Of a stretch of 64,000 nucleotides of DNA, positions 8,260 through 17,330 are shown one piece after another; within the stretch, counting starts at the first letter, position 1; each line of letters starts with the position of its first letter. Source of the DNA: Janthinobacterium sp. (lineage in GTDB: Bacteria > Pseudomonadota > Gammaproteobacteria > Burkholderiales > Chitinibacteraceae). The stretch covers positions 53,561-117,560 of the forward strand of contig JANYCY010000003.1 of the NCBI GenBank assembly GCA_025360045.1, written 5' to 3'. Both the position numbers and the translations under genes were made by a program. The notes beneath the pieces are model-generated. The model saw only the letters and a list, made by a program, of their open reading frames with translations, was not told the DNA's origin and did not search any database.

Positions 8260-10056
8260 ATGAGCATTGTGCATACCACTGCCCGTCGCCAGTTTTTTGA
8301 GGAGGGGATTTGTCCTGTTGATTTGCCGCCGCAAATTGTCGAGTCTTGGTTGCGTTGTCAGCAGCAGGGCAGCGCTGCTGTGGCGATTGAGCGCTTAGGC
8401 AAGGCCGCTTTACAAGGTGCGTTGGCCGATAACGCGCAAATGTTGCATGTGGCATTTCCGGAGTTAGATGGCTTATACGAGCAGGTGTTGGGCACGCAAA
8501 GCGTGGTGTTGCTGACCGATGCCAGCGGGCTGATTTTGAACACCACGGGCAATCCGCAGTTTATGAAAAAGGCCGAGCAGGTGGCGCTGTTGCCTGGGGT
8601 GAGCTGGGATGAGGCCACTAAGGGCACCAATGCCATTGGTACAGCATTGGCTTTGCAAGAATCAGTCGAGGTGCGCGGCGGCGAGCATTTTCTAACGCAA
8701 AACATCGGTATTTCCTGCTCGGCCGCGCCCATCTTTGCGCCGAATGGCCGTCTTGCGGGCGTGCTGAATGTTTCGGGTGATGCCCGTCTGCATCATTTGC
8801 ACGCTCTGGGTTTGGTGCGTTTGGCGGCGCAGCAGATTGAGCATCGCTGGCTAGGTTTAGCGAGCGATGCACATTGGCTGATCCGTTTGCATTCACGTGC
8901 CGAATTACTCGGCTCGCCGCGCGAAGGCGTGTTGAGCTTTGCGGGGGATACGCTGATTGCGGCCAATCGTGTGGCTTTACAGTGGTTAGGCTTGAGTTGG
9001 CAAGACTTAGGCCAGCGCAGCTTTTCTGATTTATTCGACGGCATTCTGCAAGCGCAGCCGCTGCCGCAAGCGATCTATAGCCAGCGTGGGCAACGTTTTT
9101 ATCTAACCATTACACCACCTAAAGTGCCCATTGCAACCCAGCTAGCAGCCCCGCCTGTGGCAGCCAATAAAATCGAGCAGCCTTTTCAAAAGCAGCTAGA
9201 TAAAGCGGTGCGTGTATTGAATGCAGGCGTGGCGGTGATGTTGCAAGGCGAAACCGGCAGTGGCAAAGAAGTCTTTGCCCGGGCTTTGCATGCCGCCAGT
9301 CAGCGCAGCAAGGGGCCATTTGTGGCGATTAATTGTGCCGCTCTGCCCGAATCCTTAATTGAATCCGAGTTATTTGGCTATGAAGAGGGCGCATTTACCG
9401 GCGCTAAGCGTAAGGGCAGCGTAGGCAAATTGCGTGAAGCCAATGGTGGCGTACTGCTGCTGGATGAAATTGGCGATATGCCGCTGCTGATGCAGGCGCG
9501 GTTATTACGCGTATTGCAGGAGCGTGAAGTCACGCCGCTGGGGGGCAGCCAGCCTTATAAGGTGGATTTTGCCGTGGTCTGTGCCAGCCATCGTGATTTG
9601 CCTAAGATGGTGGCGGCGGGCGAGTTTCGGGCCGATCTGTTTTATCGTTTGCAAGATTTTATCGTGCACCTGCCGCCGCTAAGGGAGCATGCTGATTTGG
9701 CGGGATTGATCACCAGCCTATGGCAAGAATCAGCTGGCCCCGCTCGGGGCGTGCGCTTGAGCGGCGATTTAATTGCTTCGCTGGCTCTTTATCCTTGGCC
9801 GGGCAATGTAAGGCAGCTACTCAGTCTATTAAGAACCCTGCTGGCTTTGGCTGACGATGGAGATTGCCTAACTTACGCTGATTTGCCAGCAGAATATCAA
9901 ATGTCTATGCCTAGCGAAGCCACGTCGCTTGCGGCAAGTAGCCAAGAGCTGATTGAAACCACCATCGCTCAGTTTGACGGCAATTTAACCAAGGCTGCCG
10001 CTGCTTTAGGCGTGGCGCGCAGTACTTTATATCGTCGGCGTTTTAAAGCGGGATAA
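8260..10056 (+). CDS. AcoR-like sigma54-dependent transcriptional activator
   Basis: 598 residues. The N-terminal sensor includes a GAF-type domain with the AcoR-family motif [14 protein letters not shown] (117-130) and [12 protein letters not shown] (148-159), followed by a PAS-like segment (about 205-285). The AAA+ domain has Walker A GETGSGKE (330-337), the sigma54-contacting GAFTGA (377-382) and Walker [13 protein letters not shown] (396-407). A Fis-type helix-turn-helix closes the protein (about 565-595). It should remodel sigma54-RNA polymerase at -24/-12 promoters. Its nearest target is the divergent aldehyde dehydrogenase gene, which has such a promoter. The ATG at 8260 is chosen because AAAGGAG lies 6 bp upstream; an upstream in-frame extension lacks this. 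The inducing ligand is unknown; acetoin, ethanol or acetaldehyde are reasonable guesses from the family. Confidence 0.92.
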   Translation: MSIVHTTARRQFFEEGICPVDLPPQIVESWLRCQQQGSAAVAIERLGKAALQGALADNAQMLHVAFPELDGLYEQVLGTQSVVLLTDASGLILNTTGNPQFMKKAEQVALLPGVSWDEATKGTNAIGTALALQESVEVRGGEHFLTQNIGISCSAAPIFAPNGRLAGVLNVSGDARLHHLHALGLVRLAAQQIEHRWLGLASDAHWLIRLHSRAELLGSPREGVLSFAGDTLIAANRVALQWLGLSWQDLGQRSFSDLFDGILQAQPLPQAIYSQRGQRFYLTITPPKVPIATQLAAPPVAANKIEQPFQKQLDKAVRVLNAGVAVMLQGETGSGKEVFARALHAASQRSKGPFVAINCAALPESLIESELFGYEEGAFTGAKRKGSVGKLREANGGVLLLDEIGDMPLLMQARLLRVLQEREVTPLGGSQPYKVDFAVVCASHRDLPKMVAAGEFRADLFYRLQDFIVHLPPLREHADLAGLITSLWQESAGPARGVRLSGDLIASLALYPWPGNVRQLLSLLRTLLALADDGDCLTYADLPAEYQMSMPSEATSLAASSQELIETTIAQFDGNLTKAAAALGVARSTLYRRRFKAG

Positions 10057-10179
10057 AAAAGTAGTGTAAGGTGTTTGAAGTACAAAATGGCTGCTTTAAG
10101 CTTAAAGCTAGGTGTTTAGTTTAGCCATTTACTGAAATTTAAGTCATACTGTTACAATCTTTTTTCTGACACATAACTT

Positions 10180-11316
10180 GTGAATAGTAAAGTAGATAAA
10201 TCGATTAGGTGTAAGCCTGCGATGTGGAGCGAGCGCTTGCTGGCGGTGCGTCAGCTGGTTTGGCTGGTCTCTCCTGAAGCCCTGTCTGCGGCTCGCAGCT
10301 TGCTGCGTGATGCTCCGCAAGCGATTTCTTTACAAGATGAAATGGCGCTGCACGAATTAGTTTGTCGTGCGGCTTGGGCCGAGCTGCGTTTTTCTTTAAT
10401 GCTGCGCCATGCGCGTATTTTAGAAAAATTGGCCAAATTGTCGGGCGAGTTTGCTTGGCAGATTGAGGCTCAGCAATTACTCGCTAACGCCCATTATGAT
10501 CAGCGCCGCTATGATCAATCACTGACTTACTGGGTAAGCTCTTTGGAGCTAGCACAAGGCAGTGATAACTATGCGGCACTCTGCGAGGCGTGTTTGGGGA
10601 TGAGTAATATTTTGCTGGCTGATCAGCAAACGCAGGAAGCACGACAAGTGCTGGAGTTGGCGTGTAATCAGGCTATGCGCTCAGGTTTAAATCGATTGTC
10701 GTTTAAAGCAGGTCTCTATACCGCCAATTTCTTGGCGCAGCAAAATGATTTAGCGGGGCTGGCTCAGTGCTTGCTGTGGCTTAAGCAGCTGCCGGTGGAT
10801 GATATCGAAGAAACGCTGCTCATCGATGTAGAAAACACCCGCGCCCGTTTACTTTGCTTACAAAATGACACCCAAGCCGCTGAGTCCGTGTTACAGGTGG
10901 CCACTGCCCGCGCCCATGCTTGCCGCTATCTTTGGGGTAGTTTGCAAGCGCAACTGATTGCTGCCGATTTAGCTGCCACACGCGGCCAGCTCAACGTAGC
11001 GATTGCTGCCGGACATTCTGCATTAAATGCCGCGCATGAGGCCAATGGCTGCCATTTTCTCCCCCATGATTTTATGCTCAAGCTGGGCCGCTGGCAGGAA
11101 GAGTGCGGCCTGCTGGATGAAGCTTTAGCCACGCTTGAGCAATGGCATACGAGGCAACAGGCGAATCTTTTAGTAAGGCATGAGCATAAATGCCGTATTG
11201 CTCCCAGCTTACTTCGTCAGCTGTCTTTATTACTGCAAGTGATGCAGCTTAAAGACGAAAACAGAAATTTACGCTCTCAATTGCAGTCTAATTTTGTGCC
11301 TGAATATGCAACTTGA
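10180..11316 (+). CDS. TPR-repeat protein paired with a diguanylate cyclase
   Basis: 378 residues, almost wholly helical, without signal peptide or membrane segment. Degenerate tetratricopeptide pairs run from about 75 to 335 (for example YDQSLTYWVSSLELAQ and EACLGMSNILLADQQTQEARQVLELAC). It ends in a short coiled coil, LKDENRNLRSQLQSN, close to where a GGDEF domain begins in the next gene's product. The general layout resembles that protein without its cyclase domain. The GTG start at 10180 lacks a clear ribosome binding site; ATG 10222 is an alternative. Its stop codon overlaps the start of the GGDEF gene by 11 bp, so the two are translationally coupled. A scaffold or sensor partner role is inference. 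Confidence 0.75.
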   Translation: MNSKVDKSIRCKPAMWSERLLAVRQLVWLVSPEALSAARSLLRDAPQAISLQDEMALHELVCRAAWAELRFSLMLRHARILEKLAKLSGEFAWQIEAQQLLANAHYDQRRYDQSLTYWVSSLELAQGSDNYAALCEACLGMSNILLADQQTQEARQVLELACNQAMRSGLNRLSFKAGLYTANFLAQQNDLAGLAQCLLWLKQLPVDDIEETLLIDVENTRARLLCLQNDTQAAESVLQVATARAHACRYLWGSLQAQLIAADLAATRGQLNVAIAAGHSALNAAHEANGCHFLPHDFMLKLGRWQEECGLLDEALATLEQWHTRQQANLLVRHEHKCRIAPSLLRQLSLLLQVMQLKDENRNLRSQLQSNFVPEYAT

Positions 11317-12874
11317 GCAGCTAATTGAATCGCTGGACTTATCGCCTTTTGACACCCGCGAAGCGGCTTTGGTGCTGGCGGCACAGTGCGCTGCTGCGGA
11401 TAAACCACAAGCACTGAAGGCAAGGCATTTGGCGGCCAAAGCGTTGGGGCGGCGCGATACCGTGGCTTCGGCACAAGAGTATCAGCGCCTTTTACCTGCC
11501 TTGCGCCGTCATCAGCTATGGCATGAGTATTTAGCGGCGCTCGATGAATGCGGTGGCCACGCGATGGTGCAGGGCAATGTGAATGAGGCCATTCACCAGT
11601 GGTCGGCGTGTTTAGAAGAAGCCATGGCGCTGCAAAATGGCTTTTTTGCGGTGCAGGCCTTATTAGGAATCGGCAAGGCATTTTGGGCCTTAAATGATTT
11701 TGAATCGGCCCATCATTACCACTGCCTCGCACTCGAATTTGCCCTGCCTTTGCAAGATAAAGACAGCTTGGCGGGGGCTTATCTTTGTCTGATTGCCGAT
11801 ATACTGGCGGCAGAGCGCTATACCGTGGCGGGCATTGCCCTTAAGCTTGCGCATCTTTCTGTGCACACTTGTAAAAATCGCCATTGGCAGGCCGAGTATT
11901 TATTATTCCGTGGCCGTGTTTATTTAGAGCAGGGGCAGCGAGAGCTGGCTGAAGTGGATTTAACTTTAGCCTTGCAGCAATCCAAGGCGCTGAGTTTTAG
12001 CTGGGTCGCTAGCCAAGCTGAGTTTCAATTGTTTAATTATTGCGCACGGCAAGATCCGCTGGCGGCGGCTCAGCACTTAGCAAATGCCGAAGCGCTGGCA
12101 AAAGAGATCAATGCAACATCCCTGCTGGAGCGCTTTGCTTACGACAGCTATCGGCAGTATAAGGCGCAGGGCAATAGCCGCGAGGCGCTGAAATATTATC
12201 GAATCTATTTACAGTACTACGAACAGAGCCATGGTACTGCTCAGCCGCCTCGACTCGCTCAAGCCACGGCTAGGCGTTTACAGCGCTTAGAAAACCGTAT
12301 CGAGCTGGCTCAGCGTAAGCATGAAAATGCCCTGCTATGCCAAACACTCAGGCAACAAAATGCCCAGCTCGACACCTTAAGCAAGGCGGCTTTCAGCGAT
12401 CCGCTGACGGGCCTCGCTAATCGCCGACATTTGGAGCAGCAGTTAGATAGGCTAGATCAGCAGGGTCAGCTACCGATGGCTTTGCTGATTGTGGATATCG
12501 ACTATTTTAAGCAGGTGAACGACGCTTATGGCCACGCCATTGGCGATTTAGTCTTGCAGCGCATGGCCTCGGTGCTGCAATTTGCCTGCCGCAATAATGA
12601 GCTGATTGCCCGCTATGGCGGCGAGGAGTTTTATATTCTATTGCCGCAAGTGCTGTTTGTAGACGCAAGGCAAATCGCCGAGCGGCTCTGCACCATGGTA
12701 GAAAAGCACGATTGGGACAATATTGCCAAGGGCTTGAAAACCACGGTCAGCATTGGTTTAGTTAGCAATAGTGAGCACTGGCTGCCTTGCAGAACCCTCG
12801 CTTTAGAAGCCGATGCCGCCCTTTACGAAGCAAAAGCCGCCGGGCGTAATTGTGTACGTTGGCGAGCGCTGTAA
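11306..12874 (+). CDS. TPR-GGDEF diguanylate cyclase
   Basis: 522 residues from ATG 11306. The N-terminal 310 residues form TPR-like helical pairs (for example GIGKAFWALNDFESAHHYH), followed by a coiled coil (about 320-360) and a GGDEF domain (about 361-522). The catalytic core is complete: DIDYFKQVND (397-406) and GGEEF (438-442). The product would be c-di-GMP made from two GTP. The inhibitory site normally RxxD is RNNE (429-432), so product feedback may be weakened. There is no signal peptide, so this is a cytoplasmic enzyme presumably controlled through the TPR region. The start has no ribosome binding site of its own and overlaps the upstream TPR gene, which fits coupled translation. It is convergent with the acetyltransferase gene. 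Confidence 0.9.
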   Translation: MQLEQLIESLDLSPFDTREAALVLAAQCAAADKPQALKARHLAAKALGRRDTVASAQEYQRLLPALRRHQLWHEYLAALDECGGHAMVQGNVNEAIHQWSACLEEAMALQNGFFAVQALLGIGKAFWALNDFESAHHYHCLALEFALPLQDKDSLAGAYLCLIADILAAERYTVAGIALKLAHLSVHTCKNRHWQAEYLLFRGRVYLEQGQRELAEVDLTLALQQSKALSFSWVASQAEFQLFNYCARQDPLAAAQHLANAEALAKEINATSLLERFAYDSYRQYKAQGNSREALKYYRIYLQYYEQSHGTAQPPRLAQATARRLQRLENRIELAQRKHENALLCQTLRQQNAQLDTLSKAAFSDPLTGLANRRHLEQQLDRLDQQGQLPMALLIVDIDYFKQVNDAYGHAIGDLVLQRMASVLQFACRNNELIARYGGEEFYILLPQVLFVDARQIAERLCTMVEKHDWDNIAKGLKTTVSIGLVSNSEHWLPCRTLALEADAALYEAKAAGRNCVRWRAL

Positions 12875-12887
12875 CTGATCCAATTAC

Positions 12888-13385
12888 TCATGTCGCTCTC
12901 CAGTTAAAGCACTGCACCACGCCTTGCCACGGGCCGCTGCTTAAGATGTGCTCGTCAAATTCACCTGCAATATCGGCGATTATCTGCCGCCAAAATTGTT
13001 GTGCCACATGGTTGTCCGGCATTTGTCCGACTTCCCAATCCCCTGGTAAATGATTAAATACTTGCGTTGCCAGCGTTTTTCCTAAGCCGCTACGGCGGTA
13101 TTTTTTTAGGATAAAAAACTGATCCATCCAATAGCCGTGGCTGCCTATTTTCACTTTATGATCTACAAGGGCAAAGCCAGCATAATGGCCGTTGACCAAA
13201 GCCACAAAGGCGATGCACTCGGGCTGGCTCCAGTAGCGATCCAGCGCATAGCCATATTCGCCCTGAGCGTCGAGATCTTGATCCCAAATATCGGATAAAT
13301 CATATTGGTAAAGCTCGAGCATGCGGGATAGTGGCAGGCGATCTGTGGACAGGGCAAGGCGGATTTCGAATGAATTTGGCGGCAT
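12888..13385 (-). CDS. GNAT-family N-acetyltransferase
   Basis: 165 residues. The acetyl-CoA binding motif A is seen as MDQFFILKKYRRSGLGKTLA (R-R-S-G-L-G as the Q/RxxGxG loop), with the preceding beta strand HYAGFALVDHKV. The C-terminal part has QMPDNHVAQQFWRQII, the usual Asn/Phe-Trp region of the fold. The substrate is unknown. I chose ATG 13385; a longer TTG-initiated frame to 13439 adds a basic, low-complexity leader and has no ribosome binding site. Convergent with the GGDEF gene, only 13 bp apart. Confidence 0.85.
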   Translation of the reverse strand: MPPNSFEIRLALSTDRLPLSRMLELYQYDLSDIWDQDLDAQGEYGYALDRYWSQPECIAFVALVNGHYAGFALVDHKVKIGSHGYWMDQFFILKKYRRSGLGKTLATQVFNHLPGDWEVGQMPDNHVAQQFWRQIIADIAGEFDEHILSSGPWQGVVQCFNWRAT

Positions 13386-13482
13386 GACTTTTTTTGCTTT
13401 TTTCGGGGGGCTATGTGAGTAGTGGCGGGTTTCAGCCAAGACGAATCAAGTTGATTTTTTGTCATAGAGTGATCGGCATTTC

Positions 13483-13553
13483 GTAGGGTGTACAACGACG
13501 AAGTCGTTACGCACCAAAAACGGTGCGCAAGAAAAACGACTTGCACACCCTAT
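13483..13553. repeat. Palindromic repeat, GTAGGGTGT...ACACCCTA family (copy 1)
   Basis: About 70 bp: GTAGGGTGTACAACGACGAAGTC..., then TTACGCACCAAAAACGGTGCGCAAG, then CGACTTGCACACCCTATG. The ends are inverted, and an inner GCACC/GGTGC hairpin is present. Related copies lie at about 32548-32602, 55617-55685 and 61705-61777. Confidence 0.7.
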
Positions 13554-13653
13554 GAAAATCGGCTTTTTACTATGTTTTTTTCTTAACTTGATATCTATAG
13601 GGTAATAGCGGGTTTCAGTCGTACTGGATTTTTTACGCCGTGGTGCTTGCACA

Positions 13654-13971
13654 TTATTCGGCTTTAAAAGCTCGGACTTCTACCTCGCTCGGCTCTGGGC
13701 TAGCAGAAGGAGAGAGGGGCGCGAGCGTTGCGATGGGTGTTGGCTTAGGGTTTGATACAAGGTTTGGAGTCGGGTTGGGCGAGGGCGTGCTGCTTAAGGC
13801 ATCTACTGCCGCGCCGCCCACGGCAGCTACTCCAGAAACACCCGCTTTGCCTACATCCCAAGCTACGCCTACGGCTGTGCTGGTGACGCTGACCGCAGCA
13901 GCGCCCACGGCAACGACGGCACAGCCGCTTAGGCTGATGGCGGTGATCATGGCAAAAATAATGGCTTTCAT
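13654..13971 (-). CDS. Small Ala/Val- and Pro/Ser-rich lipoprotein
   Basis: 105 residues. An N-terminal signal with lipobox LSGC (Cys17) predicts a lipid-anchored protein. After that comes a small-residue hydrophobic stretch (AVVAVGAAAVSVTSTAVGVA), then a Pro/Ser/Thr-rich tail of about 45 residues (SSTPSPNPTPN and similar). AGAGGAAA lies 7 bp before the ATG. I recognise no family beyond small Ala-rich lipoproteins. An overlapping frame on the other strand is a shadow made of complementary low-complexity codons. Confidence 0.7.
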   Translation of the reverse strand: MKAIIFAMITAISLSGCAVVAVGAAAVSVTSTAVGVAWDVGKAGVSGVAAVGGAAVDALSSTPSPNPTPNLVSNPKPTPIATLAPLSPSASPEPSEVEVRAFKAE

Positions 13972-14138
13972 TGTTCTATTTCCTCTGTTTCTAAGGCGGC
14001 TAGGTGCATTAAGCTTGGGGTGGGTGCTTACCCGCCAGATTTATGTCTAAAAAACGACGTAAACGGCAGGTTTCTAGCGCCTTATGATGATTCAATACTT
14101 GCAAGTGTGCAGTTTTTTTATGACAAAAACCTAAAGAT

Positions 14139-15461
14139 TCACCTTCCCATCCCCCCAACTTGCTGTGCTAGGTAGGTGGCATAGTTGTCCGTCATGCCAC
14201 CAATAAAATCAAGCACGCGGCTATAGCTTTCATACAGCGACCATTCTTTTCTTGGGGCGTTGTATTCCATTAAATCGAGGATCCGCTGCATTCTAAAGCT
14301 CATTTGCGGTGATACTTTTTGTTGGTAAGTGGCGTTGCAGAAGGCGTTGAGCAGAATATCGAGGCAGGTAAACGAGCCGACTTCGATTTCTATTTTGCGT
14401 CTTTCATTAAAAATACGATCGCGCGCCAGTTGCTTGGCTGCGTTGATGCCATCTCGCATGCTGCTGGGGCTGGCATTGAGTAAATCGCCCTGAAATTTGC
14501 CTTCCATAATGGCGGTGTAATGCTGCATAAAGGTTTCAGTTACGTCGAGTACGCAGCGCTCGATGGCCTTGCCTCTTAGTAGCGATATTTTTCGCCGAGC
14601 AGATGGGGCTGCGGCGATTTCTAGCTCAAGCAGATCTTGTTTGCCACCACATATTTGAATTAAGAGCGGCTCTACTTGCTCGTAAGCGAGCATGCCGATT
14701 TCTATGCCGTCTTCTAAGTCGAGAATGGCGTAGCAAATATCGTCGGCGGCTTCCATCAGGTAGGAGAGGGGATGGCGTGCCCAGCGATTTTTGCCTAGCT
14801 TGGGCAGGCCAAGTTCGGTGGCGATTTCTTCTAAGATATTTTTTTCTGACTGATAGCAGCTAAATTTACCGCTGGCTGTGGCCTCGCTCGATGTCCATGG
14901 GTATTTCAGCGTAGTGCCGAGTGTGGCGTAAGTGAGGCGCATGCCGCCTTCAAAACGGTGGTTCTCTAGCTGGGTGACCACTCTAAAGCCTTGGGCATTG
15001 CCTTCGAAAGTCATTAAATCTAAACGCTCATTGGCGCTGAGATTTTGTAGCAAATAGGCGTGTTGATCACGGCAAAACCAATCACGAATCGCATATTCAC
15101 CGGCATGGCCAAATGGCGGATTGCCAATATCGTGGGCAAGGCAAGCCGCCTGCACAATCGCGCCAATATCGTAAGGCGTAATGTACGGCGGTAAGGCGTA
15201 TTGCAGCCTTTGCCCAGCCATAATCCCTAAGCTGCGGCCTACGCAGCTCACTTCAATCGAATGAGTGAGGCGGGTGTGAACATGATCGTTTTCAGTCAGC
15301 GGGTGAACTTGCGTTTTGCGCCCGAGACGGCGAAATGGGGATGAGAAAACAATTCGATCGTGGTCTTTGTGAAAATCACTGCGCCCCGATTCGTGGTCAA
15401 ATAAATCATTACGCACTGCGCCGAGTCGTTCGGCGTTAAGCAGTTGTTGCCAATTCATCAT
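14139..15461 (-). CDS. dgt: Deoxyguanosinetriphosphate triphosphohydrolase-like protein (dGTPase)
   Basis: 440 residues, typical of the Dgt family. It hydrolyses dGTP (or other dNTPs) to the nucleoside and triphosphate, adjusting dNTP pools. The HD metal site is complete: His67 in RLTHSIEVS, then His110-Asp111 in CLAHDIGNPPFGH, with the usual downstream EAADDICYAILDLEDG. The N-terminal RSDFHKDHDRIVFSSPFRRL motif is also typical. AGAGA lies 7 bp before the ATG; the second codon is also ATG. It is a single gene with repeat DNA on its upstream side. Confidence 0.93.
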   Translation of the reverse strand: MMNWQQLLNAERLGAVRNDLFDHESGRSDFHKDHDRIVFSSPFRRLGRKTQVHPLTENDHVHTRLTHSIEVSCVGRSLGIMAGQRLQYALPPYITPYDIGAIVQAACLAHDIGNPPFGHAGEYAIRDWFCRDQHAYLLQNLSANERLDLMTFEGNAQGFRVVTQLENHRFEGGMRLTYATLGTTLKYPWTSSEATASGKFSCYQSEKNILEEIATELGLPKLGKNRWARHPLSYLMEAADDICYAILDLEDGIEIGMLAYEQVEPLLIQICGGKQDLLELEIAAAPSARRKISLLRGKAIERCVLDVTETFMQHYTAIMEGKFQGDLLNASPSSMRDGINAAKQLARDRIFNERRKIEIEVGSFTCLDILLNAFCNATYQQKVSPQMSFRMQRILDLMEYNAPRKEWSLYESYSRVLDFIGGMTDNYATYLAQQVGGMGR

Positions 15462-15519
15462 TGATTGTCTCTTTGGATGAAATAGGGAGTCCTGATTGGA
15501 AAAGTTCCTCAGCTAGTCT

Positions 15520-15768
15520 TGATAGAGAGCTAAACCTTGAACCACAGAGTAAAACGAGAACACAGAGTACACAGAGAAAGCCATTCAATTATCGATTTTC
15601 TCTGTGTTCTCTGTGGTTCAATATTTGGGTTTTCATGCGCACCTGAGTAGTTACGGAAATACACAGAAAACATTGATTATTTCTCTTGGTTTTCTCTGTG
15701 TAACTCTGCGTCCTCCGTGTTCTCTGTGGTTCAAGATTTGGGTTTTTTTCGCATAGCTGAGTAGTTAC
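15520..15768. repeat. Repeat cluster of the AACCACAGAG/CTCTGTGGTT family
   Basis: At 15520-15632, TAGAGAGCTAAACCTTGAACC followed by ACAGAG words pairs with TTCTCTGTGTTCTCTGTGGTTCA. A second unit (about 15643-15768) repeats TTCTCTGTGGTTCAAGATTTGGGTTTT and the TGAGTAGTTAC end. The first unit is closely matched at 54749-54893. This fills the gap between dgt and the EAL gene and would fold into a long hairpin on either strand. No gene is seen here. Confidence 0.7.
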
Positions 15769-15776
15769 CTTGATCA

Positions 15777-17330
15777 TTAGTTAGCTTGTTGTAAATCTCG
15801 ATAAAACTGCAGTAAGTCGTTTGGTGCAAGTGGGCGGCTAAAGTAATAGCCTTGAATTAGATTGCAGCCATAGGCGCTGAGGGTTTCTAAGGTCGCTAGG
15901 TCTTCTACCCCTTCGGCGACGACACTTAAATTAAGGGTGTGGGCTAGCTTGATCACGCTCTCAACAATATGGGCGTCAGTTTCTGAATGGTTGATGGTGC
16001 GGATAAAACTTTGGTCGATCTTTAACTCATCAATCGGCAAGCGTTTTAAGTAGGAAAGTGAGGCGTAGCCAGTGCCAAAGTCATCTAGGGCAAGTTTACA
16101 GCCTAAAGCTTTCAGCGCGTATAAGCTACTAATGGGGGCTTCAAGATCTTCGATGACGGCAGATTCGGTAATCTCAAAAATAACCCGCTCGCCGGGGATA
16201 TTCCAAAGGGTGAGTGCGTTCTCGACTTCATGGGCAAGGCGCGTATCGAGTAGGTTCGAGGGGGTTAGATTAATACTTAAGCTGCCGATGAGCCCTGCTT
16301 GGCTGAGCTGTGAAAACTCCCTCAGTGACGCATGAATCACCCAGCGGGTCAGCTGTGGCATCAGGCCTAATTGCTCTGCAACCAGTACCGCTTCATCTGG
16401 GCGGATATTGCCGAGGATGGGGTCTTGCCAGCGCAGCAGTGCTTCTGCGCCTTTATAAATTGGAGTGGTTGGGTCTGGTTGTACTTGGGGCTGAAAGGCG
16501 AGATAAAAGCGATTTTGCGCGAGCGCTTCACGTAGTGGTTTTTCTAGCTTGGCGAGTAGCTGGCCTTGGATATCTCGCTCGGCTTGATAAATGGCGGGCT
16601 CTTCATTGCTGCATTGTTTGGCAGCAGCTTGGGCGGCCAGAATTAGCTGCTTGGTGTTTTTGCCATGCTCAGGCCACAGTGCAATACCAATCCGTGGGCT
16701 CATTGCATTGCTGATTAACGATTGCATCAGTAGATTTTGCGCACGATTTGCCGCAAGTAAGGCATGTCCTTCGCCTGCGATATTGGGCAAAATCAGCAGC
16801 AAGCCGCTGTCGATATGGTAGAGCGTGTCTTGCTGGCGCAGCATTTCGCTGAGCTGCTGGGTGGCGGTGTGGCGTAGCGATTCACTATGCCCCAGCTCGA
16901 TATAAAGCAGGGTGATATTGCGCTCGGCCAGCGTATGCAATTTGGCGTTTTCTAAGCCTTGCATAGGGGATTTGGCTTGCGGGCTCAAGGTATTAGTATG
17001 TAGCTGTGCTTTGGCTAATTCGGCCAAGCAAAGCCGGTTGACGAGTGTTTCGGTGTCGCTAGGTAAATGCGCCAAAATGGCGCTACGCCAGTTTAAAAGC
17101 AATACCATTGCGAGGCTTAAGCCGTGAGGGCTGAGCTGTGGCCAGATATCTTTGGCTTCGCCTTGTGTGAGGGAGAGCAAATAATCGCAGTACAGCGGCT
17201 CATCACTCGATTTTTCTTGGCAATGGCTTTGAGCTAATTGATCCAGCTCTGGGATTAAAGCCTCTATTTTGCCTAGCGCATACTGAGCTAGCACACTGAG
17301 ATCACTAGCTAAGGGGGCTGAGTTTTTCAT
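15777..17330 (-). CDS. EAL-domain c-di-GMP phosphodiesterase
   Basis: 517 residues. The C-terminal EAL domain (about 265-510) appears catalytically complete: EAL at 296-298 in KGAEALLRWQD, then SINLTPSNLL, FEITESAV, DDFGTGYASLSYL, LKIDQSFI and VVAEGVED. The middle (about 130-250) has the outline of a degenerate GGDEF domain with no GGDEF signature (DSGLLLILPNIAG stands in its place). The N-terminal 120 residues are helical and unrecognised. No membrane segment. It should hydrolyse c-di-GMP to pGpG in the cytoplasm. Its ATG overlaps the stop of the HD-GYP gene (4 bp), so the two are one operon and translationally coupled. Confidence 0.92.
   Translation of the reverse strand: MKNSAPLASDLSVLAQYALGKIEALIPELDQLAQSHCQEKSSDEPLYCDYLLSLTQGEAKDIWPQLSPHGLSLAMVLLLNWRSAILAHLPSDTETLVNRLCLAELAKAQLHTNTLSPQAKSPMQGLENAKLHTLAERNITLLYIELGHSESLRHTATQQLSEMLRQQDTLYHIDSGLLLILPNIAGEGHALLAANRAQNLLMQSLISNAMSPRIGIALWPEHGKNTKQLILAAQAAAKQCSNEEPAIYQAERDIQGQLLAKLEKPLREALAQNRFYLAFQPQVQPDPTTPIYKGAEALLRWQDPILGNIRPDEAVLVAEQLGLMPQLTRWVIHASLREFSQLSQAGLIGSLSINLTPSNLLDTRLAHEVENALTLWNIPGERVIFEITESAVIEDLEAPISSLYALKALGCKLALDDFGTGYASLSYLKRLPIDELKIDQSFIRTINHSETDAHIVESVIKLAHTLNLSVVAEGVEDLATLETLSAYGCNLIQGYYFSRPLAPNDLLQFYRDLQQAN

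Noticed and set aside
13640..14050. A 136-codon plus-strand frame opposite the small lipoprotein gene
   Set aside because: It is the complement of Ala/Val/Pro-rich codons. The minus-strand gene has a lipobox and a good ribosome binding site.
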